Part shown: in pieces, positions 19,213 to 28,045 of the stretch | Layout of the letters: the number at the start of each line of letters is the position of its first letter | How positions within the stretch are numbered: the first letter of the stretch is position 1 | Assembly: GCA_903922735.1 (NCBI GenBank) | Contig: CAIXUZ010000025.1 | Location: 40,864 to 104,863, forward strand | From: an uncultured Verrucomicrobia subdivision 3 bacterium | Lineage (GTDB): Bacteria > Verrucomicrobiota > Verrucomicrobiia > Limisphaerales > UBA11358 | Length of the DNA: 64,000 nt | Direction of reading: 5' to 3' | Notes under the pieces: model-generated | Database searches by the model: none | What the model was told of the DNA's origin: nothing | What the model saw: the letters and a program-made list of their open reading frames with translations, nothing else | Position numbers and translations under genes: made by a program

Positions 19213-22077
19213 ATGTCTTTGACGAAAAATTTACCGACCCAGACCGCCCCATTCAGCCGCCGCCATATCGGACCCAACGCGGCCGAAACCAGCGCCATGC
19301 TGGCGCTCCTCGGCCAGAAGGATCTGGACACCTTGATTGATGCCGCCGTGCCCAAGACCATCCGGCCCGGGAAAAAATTAAACCTGCCCGCCGCCCGCAG
19401 CGAGTTTGAGGCGCTCGCCGAACTCCGCCGCATCGCCGGCGAGAACAAAGTTTTCCGCTCGTTCATCGGCCAGGGCTATTACGACTGCATCACGCCGCCG
19501 GTCATCCAGCGGAATGTGCTCGAAAACCCCGGCTGGTACACGCAATACACGCCGTATCAGGCAGAGATTTCGCAGGGCCGCCTGGAAGCGCTGCTGAATT
19601 TCCAAACGATGGTCACCGACCTCACCGCGCTGGATATCGCCAACGCCTCAATGCTGGACGAGGCCACCGCCGCCGCCGAGGCCATGACGATGTGTTCCCG
19701 CCTGAAAGACGGGCGCAATGTGTTCTTTATCTCTCAAGCCTGCCATCCGCAGACCATTGAGGTCGTGCGCGCCCGCGCCGAGGCATTGAAGATTGAGATT
19801 GTCATCGGCCAGCACGAGAGTTTTGAGTTCAGCGACCAAGTTTTCGGCGCGCTCGTGCAATATCCCGACACCTTCGGCGCGATCCATGATTACTCCGGCT
19901 TCGGGGAAAAAGCCCATGCCGCCGGCGCGATGCTTACGGTGGCCACGGATTTACTGGCGCTGACACTCATCCAGCCGCCGGGCGAATTCGGCGCGGATAT
20001 CGCCGTTGGGAGTGCGCAGCGTTTCGGCGTGCCGCTGGGCTATGGCGGACCGCACGCGGCGTTTTTCGCCACGCGCAACGAATTCAAACGCCAGATGCCC
20101 GGCCGCATCGTCGGCGTGTCCAAAGATTCACGCGGGAAACCCGCACTCCGCCTCGCGCTCGGCACGCGGGAGCAACACATCCGCCGCGAGAAAGCCACGA
20201 GCAATATCTGCACGGCGCAGGCCCTGCTGGCGAACATGGCGTCACTTTACGCGTGCTATCACGGCGCGGAAGGATTGAAGAAAATCGCGTCGAAGGTTCA
20301 CGCACTAACGAAAATTCTCGCATTTGGCCTGAATCAAATCGGGCATCGCGTTGCGACACCACATTTCTTCGACACGATTTGCGTTAAAATAAAAACGGGA
20401 AGCGCCGCTGACATTTTGAACATCGGCAGCGCCCACCAAATGAACTTCCGGTTGATTGATGGAAACACAATCGGCATTTCACTTGATGAAACCGCCAACC
20501 TCAATGAGGTGTCGGAAATATGGGAAATTTTTAACCTTGATAAACCGCTCGCACTTTCAGAGGGCGAATTTCAGCTCGCGGATTCCAGCTTCGAGCCCCG
20601 CACATCGGATTTTCTCCAGCACTCCGTCTTCAACCGCCACCACTCGGAGACCGAAATGCTCCGCTACATCAAGCGGCTGGAAGCGCGCGACCTCTCGCTC
20701 ACAGCCTCGATGATTCCGCTCGGCTCCTGCACGATGAAGCTGAATGCGGCGGCGGAAATGTTCCCCGTGTCGTGGCCGGAATTTGCGAAGATCCATCCCT
20801 TCGCGCCGCTCGGCCAGGCGCGCGGCTACCAGATCCTGTTCCAGAATCTTGAAGACTGGCTGGAAGAATGCACCGGATTTGCCGGCATTTCGCTGCAGCC
20901 GAACGCCGGTTCGCAGGGCGAATACACCGGCCTGCTCGTCATCCGCGCGTATCACGAATCGCGCGGCGAGGCGCTCCGCAACCTCTGCCTCATCCCGACC
21001 TCCGCGCACGGCACCAATCCGGCCAGCGCGGCGATGGCCGGCATGAAAATCGCCGCCGTCGCGTGCGATACCAACGGCAACATTGATGTGGCCGACTTGA
21101 AAGCGAAAGCCGAAACGCACAAGAATGAGTTGTCCTGCCTGATGGTGACGTATCCGAGCACCCATGGCGTGTTTGAGGAAACCATCCGCGAGATTTGCGG
21201 CATCATCCACGCGAACGGCGGCCTGGTCTATATGGACGGCGCGAACATGAACGCGCAGGTCGGTTTGACTTCGCCCGGTTTTATTGGCGCGGATGTCTGC
21301 CACTTGAACCTGCACAAGACGTTTTGCATTCCGCACGGCGGCGGCGGTCCGGGCATGGGGCCGATCGGGGTAGCGAAACATCTCGTTCACTTCCTGCCGA
21401 GCCATCCGGTGTTCACCGGGCGGTTGGACGAAGATCATTCCAAGCAACACATCGGCCCAGTGAGCGCCGCGCCATGGGGCAGCGCGAGCATCCTGCCGAT
21501 CTCGTGGATGTATATCGCGATGATGGGCGGGGACGGGCTGACGGAGGCGACGAAATATGCCATCCTGAACGCAAACTACATCTCCAAGCGGCTGGAAAAT
21601 TATTTTCCGACGCTCTACAAGAATCATGGCCTCGTCGCGCACGAATGCATTCTGGATTTGCGCGGATTCCACGCCACCACCGCCGAGGATGTGGCAAAGC
21701 GACTCATGGATTACGGCTTTCACGCGCCGACGCTCTCGTGGCCCGTCGCCGGCACGCTCATGGTCGAACCGACCGAAAGTGAATCCAAACACGAACTCGA
21801 CCGCTTCTGCGACGCGATGATCGCCATCCATGCGGAAATGACCGCCGTGGAAAACGGCACCGCCGACGCGAAGAACAATCTGCTCAAGAACGCCCCGCAC
21901 ACAGCCGACCAGATCGCCAGCGATGCGTGGAACCGGCCGTATTCGCGCGAACAAGCGGCCTTCCCGGCGAAGGATTTGCAGAACTACAAATTCTGGCCGC
22001 ACGTCAGCCGCGTGGACAATGTCTTTGGCGACCGCAATCCGATTTGCTCGTGTGCGGGGATGGAGAATTATTCCTAG
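19213..22077 (+). CDS. Glycine dehydrogenase (decarboxylating), P-protein
   Basis: This PLP enzyme (954 residues) of the glycine cleavage system decarboxylates glycine and passes the aminomethyl group to the lipoyl H-protein. The length is that of the fused, homodimeric GcvP type. Both halves are present: the N-terminal half with [19 protein letters not shown] and [19 protein letters not shown], and the C-terminal half with [14 protein letters not shown] and the PLP-lysine region [20 protein letters not shown]. It ends [13 protein letters not shown]. No gcvT, gcvH or lpd lies in the window. The start ATG at 19213 is followed by the expected FSRRHIGPN motif. Confidence 0.96.
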   Translation: MSLTKNLPTQTAPFSRRHIGPNAAETSAMLALLGQKDLDTLIDAAVPKTIRPGKKLNLPAARSEFEALAELRRIAGENKVFRSFIGQGYYDCITPPVIQRNVLENPGWYTQYTPYQAEISQGRLEALLNFQTMVTDLTALDIANASMLDEATAAAEAMTMCSRLKDGRNVFFISQACHPQTIEVVRARAEALKIEIVIGQHESFEFSDQVFGALVQYPDTFGAIHDYSGFGEKAHAAGAMLTVATDLLALTLIQPPGEFGADIAVGSAQRFGVPLGYGGPHAAFFATRNEFKRQMPGRIVGVSKDSRGKPALRLALGTREQHIRREKATSNICTAQALLANMASLYACYHGAEGLKKIASKVHALTKILAFGLNQIGHRVATPHFFDTICVKIKTGSAADILNIGSAHQMNFRLIDGNTIGISLDETANLNEVSEIWEIFNLDKPLALSEGEFQLADSSFEPRTSDFLQHSVFNRHHSETEMLRYIKRLEARDLSLTASMIPLGSCTMKLNAAAEMFPVSWPEFAKIHPFAPLGQARGYQILFQNLEDWLEECTGFAGISLQPNAGSQGEYTGLLVIRAYHESRGEALRNLCLIPTSAHGTNPASAAMAGMKIAAVACDTNGNIDVADLKAKAETHKNELSCLMVTYPSTHGVFEETIREICGIIHANGGLVYMDGANMNAQVGLTSPGFIGADVCHLNLHKTFCIPHGGGGPGMGPIGVAKHLVHFLPSHPVFTGRLDEDHSKQHIGPVSAAPWGSASILPISWMYIAMMGGDGLTEATKYAILNANYISKRLENYFPTLYKNHGLVAHECILDLRGFHATTAEDVAKRLMDYGFHAPTLSWPVAGTLMVEPTESESKHELDRFCDAMIAIHAEMTAVENGTADAKNNLLKNAPHTADQIASDAWNRPYSREQAAFPAKDLQNYKFWPHVSRVDNVFGDRNPICSCAGMENYS

Positions 22078-22223
22078 CCACAGATGGACACAGATGAAAC
22101 ACAGATTCGCAAGGACGAGTCCGGAGAGTTCCAAACTGACAGACACTGACAGACACGAATCCCGCAAATCAGCCCGAAGCCAAACTGACCTGGCAAAGCG
22201 GACTGAATCGGAGTGCCACTTGA

Positions 22224-22265
22224 CTCCTCACCCCGGCCCTCTCCTCGTTTAGCGAGGAGAGGGAG
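22224..22265. repeat. 42-bp palindromic repeat, left copy flanking the DUF559 gene
   Basis: This copy is identical over 42 bases to the one at 22744-22785. It contains the inverted repeat CCCTCTCCTCG / CGAGGAGAGGG, an 11-bp stem with a TTTAG loop, preceded by CTCCTCACCCCGG. The flanks of the two copies differ immediately outside, so the identity is sharply bounded. Confidence 0.9.
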
Positions 22266-22315
22266 AAAACATGCGCTGGGCTTGAAGTATTTCCAGCAAA
22301 GAACATCCTTCCGAC

Positions 22316-22741
22316 GTGAGCCTCAAACACATCGCCCGCGAGCTCCGCCGCAACCAGACGGATGACGAAAAGGCGCTCTGGCGGGCGTTGCGCGGACGGC
22401 GTTTTGCCGGTTTCAAATTCCGCCGACAGCACACGATCGGAGATCATATTCTGGATATCTACTGCGCCGATGCAAAACTGGCCGTGGAACTGGACGGCTC
22501 GCAACACGGTCATCCCGATGGAATGCAGCGCGACACCGAGCGGGAGAAATTTCTGGCAGAACAAGGCATCGAAACGCTGCGATTTTGGAACCGGCATTGG
22601 CGCGAAAATCGCGAAGGATGCTTGCTGGAAATCTGGCATGCCGTCCAGCAACGGTCTGGCTGCGTGCGAGTGATGAAGAATGCGGAGGAGCAAAGATTCA
22701 TTCCACCGGATTTGAAGCGGGTCAAACTTCCAAAAAACTGA
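22316..22741 (+). CDS. DUF559 (Vsr-like endonuclease fold) protein
   Basis: This 141-residue protein matches the DUF559 family: RELRRNQTDDEKALWRALR, RFAGFKFRRQHTIGDHILD, YCADAKLAVELDGSQHG, then FLAEQGIETLRFWN and EIWHAV. The family is related to very-short-patch repair endonucleases of the PD-(D/E)XK fold, with the D..ELDG residues as likely catalytic set. The substrate is unknown. The start is the GTG at 22316. The gene lies between two identical 42-bp palindromic repeats, the right one beginning 2 bp after the stop, so gene plus repeats form a compact 562-bp cassette. Confidence 0.85.
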   Translation: MSLKHIARELRRNQTDDEKALWRALRGRRFAGFKFRRQHTIGDHILDIYCADAKLAVELDGSQHGHPDGMQRDTEREKFLAEQGIETLRFWNRHWRENREGCLLEIWHAVQQRSGCVRVMKNAEEQRFIPPDLKRVKLPKN

Positions 22742-22743
22742 GG

Positions 22744-22785
22744 CTCCTCACCCCGGCCCTCTCCTCGTTTAGCGAGGAGAGGGAG
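22744..22785. repeat. 42-bp palindromic repeat, right copy flanking the DUF559 gene
   Basis: This is an exact copy of 22224-22265 in direct orientation, starting 2 bp after the DUF559 stop codon. Its hairpin could also act as a transcription end, but it has no clear U-tract. Confidence 0.9.
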
Positions 22786-22827
22786 CCAGACAGAGGCGGC
22801 CACAACCAGATCAATCGCCGGGAACAG

Positions 22828-22868
22828 TTCGCCGGTTGGCGCATCCAGGCCGGTGTTTTACCGGCGAA
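22828..22868. repeat. Inverted repeat upstream of the hemerythrin-like gene
   Basis: TTCGCCGGT (22828-22836) and ACCGGCGAA (22860-22868) are perfect 9-base complements around a 23-base loop. It lies about 65 bp upstream of the hemerythrin-like gene. Whether it is a leader structure or part of the repeat-rich spacer is not clear. Confidence 0.5.
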
Positions 22869-22933
22869 TGGCCGCGGCGGCAAATGGATTTGCTCTTGCA
22901 TCAAAATAGGCGCTTTCGCAAGCTGACAGCAGC

Positions 22934-23365
22934 ATGAAAATCACAGACGTTTTGCGGGCGGAACACGCGGTGTTCCATAATCTTTTTGACCACCTTGAGA
23001 CGACGGTGCCCCGCGTCAGGACTTTGGCGGAGGTGAAAGGCCTTGCCACCCTGGTGGAGAAACTGCACGGCCCCCATTCGAAGACGGAAGACGATTTGTT
23101 CATCGAACCGCTGGAACCCTATTTCGACCAGATGGGCCAGCAGGAAACCTTTCATGCCGAGCACGAACACATCGAGGCGACACTGGCAAAAGTGCAGAAG
23201 GCGCGGACGCTCAAGGACGCGAAGAAGATCCTGCTGAACGCCATCGCCGCCTCGCGCAAACATTTCGACAAGGAAGAACGCGTCGTGTTCCCGCTCGCCG
23301 AACGCGTCCTCAAGGCCAAGACCTTGAGCGATCTGGGCGTGCAATGGCTGAACCGCCGGTCCTAG
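22934..23365 (+). CDS. Hemerythrin HHE domain protein
   Basis: This 143-residue four-helix protein has the metal-binding pattern of the HHE family: EHAVFHNLFDHLE, LHGPHSKTEDDLF, FHAEHEHIE and RKHFDKEERVVFPLAE, supplying the histidine and acidic ligands for a di-iron centre. Family roles include oxygen or nitric oxide sensing and iron-centre protection; the exact role here is unknown. It is monocistronic, convergent with the exonuclease III gene. Confidence 0.88.
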   Translation: MKITDVLRAEHAVFHNLFDHLETTVPRVRTLAEVKGLATLVEKLHGPHSKTEDDLFIEPLEPYFDQMGQQETFHAEHEHIEATLAKVQKARTLKDAKKILLNAIAASRKHFDKEERVVFPLAERVLKAKTLSDLGVQWLNRRS

Positions 23366-23404
23366 CGGACGACCACCGCGACGGTCATCGACCGCCGCCA
23401 CAGT

Positions 23405-24157
23405 TCAAGCCAATTCAATCCCCACCGGACAATGGTCGCTGCCCAGAACGTCGGGGCGGATAAAGGCTTGTTTCAGACGCGGGCGCAAACTTTGCGACAG
23501 CAGAAAATAGTCAATCCGCCAACCGACATTCCGCGAGCGCGCCCCGGACATCGGACTCCACCAGGTGTAATGGCCACCACCCTTTTCAAACGCGCGGAAG
23601 CTATCCACAAACCCGGCGTTCACGAAGGCACTGAAACCATCCCGCTCCTCAACGGTAAAGCCATGGTTGCGGACATTGGCCTTGGGATTCGCGAGGTCAA
23701 TCTCGGCGTGAGCCACGTTCAGGTCGCCGCAGAAGATGACGGGCTTTTCCTTTTCCAACTGCTTGAGGAATTTTAGAAAGTCCGCGTCCCAAACCTGCCG
23801 ATACGGCAGGCGCTCCAGTTCGCGCTTGGAATTGGGCGTGTAAACATTGACGAGGAAAAAATCCTTGTATTCGGCGGTGAGCACGCGGCCTTCCCGGTCG
23901 TGTTCGGCGAGGCCGATGTGCGGCGTGACTTTGAGCGGACGTTCTTTGGTGAAGATGGCCGTGCCAGAATAGCCTTTCTTTTCCGCGCTGTTCCAGAACG
24001 TTGTATAAGTCGCGGGCCAAAGCTGTTCCACTTGATCCGGCGTGCATTTGGTTTCCTGCAGGCAAAGAATATCGGGCTGCTCGGCGGCGAGAAATTCCAG
24101 AAAATTCTTCTTCAGCACGGCGCGCAGGCCGTTGACGTTCCAAGAAATCAGTTTCAT
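23405..24157 (-). CDS. Exodeoxyribonuclease III (AP endonuclease)
   Basis: This 250-residue enzyme of the EEP fold incises abasic sites and has 3' phosphatase/exonuclease activity in base excision repair. Motifs: MKLISWNVNGLRAVLKK, CLQETKCTPDQ, GTAIFTK, GDLNVAHAEIDLANPK, SRNVGWRIDYFLLS and the C-terminal LGSDHCPVGIEL with the catalytic Asp-His pair. It follows the classic XthA/ExoA length and order. mutM elsewhere in the window would create its substrates. Confidence 0.94.
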   Translation of the reverse strand: MKLISWNVNGLRAVLKKNFLEFLAAEQPDILCLQETKCTPDQVEQLWPATYTTFWNSAEKKGYSGTAIFTKERPLKVTPHIGLAEHDREGRVLTAEYKDFFLVNVYTPNSKRELERLPYRQVWDADFLKFLKQLEKEKPVIFCGDLNVAHAEIDLANPKANVRNHGFTVEERDGFSAFVNAGFVDSFRAFEKGGGHYTWWSPMSGARSRNVGWRIDYFLLSQSLRPRLKQAFIRPDVLGSDHCPVGIELA

Positions 24158-24293
24158 ACGCGGGAAAAATAATCATCAAGTCAAGCCACTGACGGACACA
24201 GATAAAACACCAACACATAGATTCGATTCATTTGAAATCGGTGTTGCATAAGCGCGCATCCGGGGCCGTAAAAAATTCCATCCATCCCCACCA

Positions 24294-26492
24294 TCAGGCT
24301 TTCGCCTGAAACACAACCACGCTCAAGGGCGGCAGGAAAAACCCGGCGGAAGCCGCCTGACCATGCAGCGGAATTTCCTGCGCCGTCACGCCGCCGCAAT
24401 TACCCCCGTTGCTGCCGGCATAGATCCCGGCGTCGCTGTTCAGGACTTCCTGCCACGGGCCGGCCAACGGCACCCCGAGGCGATAATCCAGCCGCGGCAC
24501 GGGTGTGAGGTTCAGGATGACGACCGTATGGTTCTGGCCGTCGGCGGTCTGACGCAGGAACGAGAGCACGCTGTTCTCACGGTCGTTGCAATCGATCCAT
24601 TGAAAGCCCGCGTGGTCATAATCGCCCTGCCAGAGCGCAGGCGAAGCGGCATAAAGCCGGTTCAGGTCCCCGACGAACTGCTGCAAGCCGCGATGGAACG
24701 GGCCGGCCTCCAGCAGCCACCAGTCGAGCTGGGCATTTTCGTTCCACTCCGCGCGCTGCCCCAGCTCCCCACCCATGAACAACAATTTTTTACCGGGGAA
24801 CAGCCATTGATATGCCAGCAGGGTGCGGAGGTTCGCAAATTTCTGCCAGTCATCGCCCGGCATCCGCCCGATCAGCGAGCCTTTACCGTGAACGACTTCA
24901 TCGTGGGAAAGCGGCAACACAAAATTCTCATTGTGATGATAGAGCATCGCAAAGGTCAGGTCATTCTGATGATATTTGCGGTGAACGGGCTCGTGCTTGA
25001 AATAACCGAGCGTGTCGTGCATCCAGCCCATGTTCCACTTGAAGGAGAAGCCCAGCCCGCCGAGGTAAGGCGGCCGCGTGACCTGCGGCCAGGCCGTGGA
25101 TTCCTCGGCGATGGTCATGACGCCGGGAAATTCCGTGTGGGTGATGTGATTGAATTTTTTCAAGAACTCAATCGCTTCAAGATTTTCCCGCCCGCCATAC
25201 TGGTTGGGTATCCATTCGCCGGCTTTGCGCGAGTAGTCCAAATAAAGCATCGAGGCGACCGCATCCACGCGCAGACCGTCAATATGAAAACGCTCGCACC
25301 AGAACAAGGCATTGGCGACGAGAAAATTAACGACTTCGTGGCGGCCAAAATTAAAAATCAAAGTCCCCCAATCCTGATGCGCGCCTTTGCGCGGATCCTC
25401 ATGCTCGTAAAGCGCCGTGCCATCAAATTTGGCCAGCGCCCACGCATCGCGCGGAAAATGGGCCGGCACCCAGTCCACAATGACGCCGATGCCGGCGGCA
25501 TGCAGCGCATTGACGAGGAATTGAAAATCTTCCGGCGTGCCAAAGCGGCTTGTCGGCGCGTAAAAGCCAGTGACCTGATAGCCCCAAGAAGGGTAAAACG
25601 CGTGTTCCGCAACGGGCATGAATTCAACGTGGGTAAAGCCAAGGCGGGTGACGTATTCGACGAGCGGCCGGGCGAGCTGGCGGTAGCTCCACGATTCCGT
25701 CGCGGTCTTCTTCTGCCACGAACCGACGTGCATCTCATAGACGCTCATCGGCGAGCGGAGCGCATCGCGTTCGCGGCGTTTTTTCAGCCACGCGTCATCC
25801 GTCCACTTGAAGTTTTTAGTCTCCCAGACAATCGCCGCCTGTTTCGGTGCGACTTCAAAAAAGAACCCGAAGGGATCGGTATTCAACTTGACCTGACCAT
25901 GGGCATCGCAGATTTCAAATTTGTAATGGGCGCCCTGCCCGACGCCGGGGATGAAGATTTCCCAAACGCCGGAAGCGCCGAGCAAGCGCAGCGGATGAAA
26001 CCGTCCGTCCCAATGATTAAAATCGCCGACCACGCTGACCCGCTGCGCATTCGGGGCCCAAACAGCGAAGCTGGTGCCGTGAACGCCATCGATGGTGCGC
26101 AGTTGAGCGCCAAGTTTTTCGTAGATTCTCCGCTCGTCGCCCTTGCCAAAGAGATACAAGTCGGATTCGCCCAGCGTGGGCAGAAAAGAAAACGCATCCC
26201 GCGTGCGACGCACATGACCCTGATGATCCGTGATGACGAGATCATAGGCGTAAACAGCGACAGCCGCCCTGGTAACGCCTTCAAAAACGTCAGTGTTGGG
26301 AATCCGCGCCAAAGCAAACCCGGGCTTTTTCTTTTCATGCACGGGCTGAACCTCCACGCTTTTGGCATCGGGCAATAAAGCACGGACGACGACACCGGAT
26401 TGGTCGCCGAGCGGGTGCATGCCGAGAAGGGTATGCGGCGACTGATGTTTCAGTTCAACCAGACTGCGAAGTTCTTCGGGAGTAAGAATCAT
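24294..26492 (-). CDS. 1,4-alpha-glucan branching enzyme GlgB
   Basis: This GH13 enzyme (732 residues) introduces alpha-1,6 branches into glycogen. The order is: N-terminal helical segment and CBM48 (HPLRLLGASGVWEIFIPGVG), then the catalytic barrel with GVIVDWVPAHFPRD, nucleophile region GLRVDAVASMLYLDYSR, acid region MTIAEESTAWPQV and LPLSHDEVVHGKGSL, then a C-terminal beta domain. I use ATG 26492 (MILTPEELRSLVELKH), which fits the family start better than the in-frame start 42 bp upstream. It is the last gene of a long minus-strand gene string starting at the pilM-like gene. Confidence 0.95.
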   Translation of the reverse strand: MILTPEELRSLVELKHQSPHTLLGMHPLGDQSGVVVRALLPDAKSVEVQPVHEKKKPGFALARIPNTDVFEGVTRAAVAVYAYDLVITDHQGHVRRTRDAFSFLPTLGESDLYLFGKGDERRIYEKLGAQLRTIDGVHGTSFAVWAPNAQRVSVVGDFNHWDGRFHPLRLLGASGVWEIFIPGVGQGAHYKFEICDAHGQVKLNTDPFGFFFEVAPKQAAIVWETKNFKWTDDAWLKKRRERDALRSPMSVYEMHVGSWQKKTATESWSYRQLARPLVEYVTRLGFTHVEFMPVAEHAFYPSWGYQVTGFYAPTSRFGTPEDFQFLVNALHAAGIGVIVDWVPAHFPRDAWALAKFDGTALYEHEDPRKGAHQDWGTLIFNFGRHEVVNFLVANALFWCERFHIDGLRVDAVASMLYLDYSRKAGEWIPNQYGGRENLEAIEFLKKFNHITHTEFPGVMTIAEESTAWPQVTRPPYLGGLGFSFKWNMGWMHDTLGYFKHEPVHRKYHQNDLTFAMLYHHNENFVLPLSHDEVVHGKGSLIGRMPGDDWQKFANLRTLLAYQWLFPGKKLLFMGGELGQRAEWNENAQLDWWLLEAGPFHRGLQQFVGDLNRLYAASPALWQGDYDHAGFQWIDCNDRENSVLSFLRQTADGQNHTVVILNLTPVPRLDYRLGVPLAGPWQEVLNSDAGIYAGSNGGNCGGVTAQEIPLHGQAASAGFFLPPLSVVVFQAKA

Positions 26493-26558
26493 GCGGCCAA
26501 AGCCTAGCATACCCGCCCAAAAATGGCACAGCAAAGAAATCGCCGAGGATTATCGGTG

Positions 26559-27158
26559 TCACGCAGCCACTGGCGCCGTGCTTAACATGATATTTTCCAC
26601 CTGACGGGAACAAACAGCCAGCGCCCCCTCCGTCCAAATCACGAAATCCGAACGAGTGATTTTCAGCGCCACAGGAAGCTGGGCGGCAATCCGCTGCCGG
26701 ATTTGTTCCGGCGTCCAGCCGCGTTGAAGCAATCGCCCGTGCTGCGTCGCCGCGGAACAAGCCACGCAGATGATTTTGTCGAAATGTTTTTCCGCCTGCG
26801 TTTCAAACAACAGCGGAATGACGACGAGCGCCAGCGGACAGCCGGCGATCCGCCAAGTTTCAACCTGCGCCTGCCAAGCCGCACGAATGCGCGGGTGCAA
26901 AATGGTTTCGAGTTTTTCCCGGGCGGAGGCGCTCGCAAAAACCAGGCGGGCCAGCCCGGCGCGGTTCAATTCGCCGCTGGCGGAGAAAACATCCGGCCCA
27001 AAATGCCGCCGGATCTCAGCCAGCGCCGGCTGTCCAGGCTGAACGAGTTCACGGGCAAGCTCATCCGTATCCACGATCTTCACCCCGTGCCTTTGGAAAA
27101 AACCGGCAGCGACGGATTTACCCATCCCAACACCACCGGTTAAACCGAAAAGTTTCAT
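26559..27158 (-). CDS. Dephospho-CoA kinase
   Basis: CoaE (199 residues) performs the last step of coenzyme A synthesis, phosphorylating dephospho-CoA. The P-loop GLTGGVGMGKS is at the N-terminus, then VDTDELARELV (substrate site), LHPRIRAAW and VVIPLLFET. I choose ATG 27158 (MKLFGLTGG); a TTG at 27167 is in frame but would overlap the upstream gene. It follows the 5'-3' exonuclease gene with a 5-bp gap, in the same gene string as glgB. Confidence 0.93.
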   Translation of the reverse strand: MKLFGLTGGVGMGKSVAAGFFQRHGVKIVDTDELARELVQPGQPALAEIRRHFGPDVFSASGELNRAGLARLVFASASAREKLETILHPRIRAAWQAQVETWRIAGCPLALVVIPLLFETQAEKHFDKIICVACSAATQHGRLLQRGWTPEQIRQRIAAQLPVALKITRSDFVIWTEGALAVCSRQVENIMLSTAPVAA

Positions 27159-27163
27159 GGCAC

Positions 27164-28045
27164 TCAAATCAATTCCCCCTGGCGTTCCACCGGCCTGGCT
27201 TCCAGTTCCGACAGCAACCCCTTGAACCCCCAGCGTTGATATAATCCATGCAATTGATCCTGGTTCGCCGGCTTCACCGCCAACAACTCCAGAGAAAAAT
27301 CACAAGGAACTTCGCAGAGCCGCACCAGGTCCAAATTTCGCCGCACGGTTGCCACCGAACTCCGCAGGGCGGACCGCATTTTTTCCGATTTCACCTCGGG
27401 CAGCCGCTCCAACAAGGTGGCGGCGGAACCAAATTGTTTCAGGAGTTCGGCGGCGGTTTTGGGCCCCACCCCCGGCACCCCCGGAATGTTGTCCACCGCG
27501 TCGCCCATGAGCGCCAGCCAGTCAACCACCTGCTCCGGCTCAACGCCCGTTTTAGCCACCACCTGCTCACGCGTCCAAATCGTTCCAGACTTATCATTGG
27601 GGTTCAACAGACCAATCCGGGGCGAGACCAACTGCATGAAATCCTTGTCCGAGCTGGCAATCACCACGGCGCAACCGGCCGCCGCCGCCCGCCGCGCCAG
27701 ACAGGCAATATAATCATCCGCCTCAATCCCATCGCCGCGAAAACTGGCGATGCCGGCACCGGCTAAATATTGAACCAGCTCGTCCAGTTGCGGACGCAAT
27801 CCTTCCGGCATTTCCGGCCGGTGGGATTTATATTCAGGATGGGCCGCGATGCGTCCGGCATCAAGGCCGCCATCCCAAACGACAATCAGATGCGAGGGCT
27901 CGAGGGCCGCCCGCATTTTTTGGAGCATTTTAACAAAGCCGTAGATGGCGTTGGTGGGCTGGCCGGACGGGCCGAGCAATTCACGGATGGCGTGAAAAGC
28001 CCGGTAGGCGTAGGCGTGGCCGTCAACGATCAGCAGCCGAATCAC
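27164..28045 (-). CDS. Stand-alone 5'-3' exonuclease (Pol I N-domain type, FEN fold)
   Basis: This 293-residue flap/5' exonuclease corresponds to the N-terminal domain of DNA polymerase I, without polymerase domains. Acidic metal-binding segments are clear: LLIVDGHAYAYRAF, VWDGGLDAGR, GDGIEADDYIACLA, IASSDKDFMQLV, and the helix-hairpin-helix IPGVPGVGPKTAAELLKQF. It likely removes RNA primers or flaps. It starts with GTG overlapping the secretin stop (GTGA, 4 bp), so its translation is coupled to the pilus-like operon. Confidence 0.9.
   Translation of the reverse strand: MIRLLIVDGHAYAYRAFHAIRELLGPSGQPTNAIYGFVKMLQKMRAALEPSHLIVVWDGGLDAGRIAAHPEYKSHRPEMPEGLRPQLDELVQYLAGAGIASFRGDGIEADDYIACLARRAAAAGCAVVIASSDKDFMQLVSPRIGLLNPNDKSGTIWTREQVVAKTGVEPEQVVDWLALMGDAVDNIPGVPGVGPKTAAELLKQFGSAATLLERLPEVKSEKMRSALRSSVATVRRNLDLVRLCEVPCDFSLELLAVKPANQDQLHGLYQRWGFKGLLSELEARPVERQGELI

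Noticed and set aside
20557..22167. 536-residue minus-strand ORF opposite gcvP
   Set aside because: Shadow frame; gcvP is clearly the real gene.
22224..22785. CRISPR-like array from the two 42-bp repeats
   Set aside because: Only two copies, palindromic, separated by a gene-sized interval with a good ORF.
24363..26378. 671-residue plus-strand ORF opposite glgB
   Set aside because: Shadow of glgB, which has all catalytic motifs.
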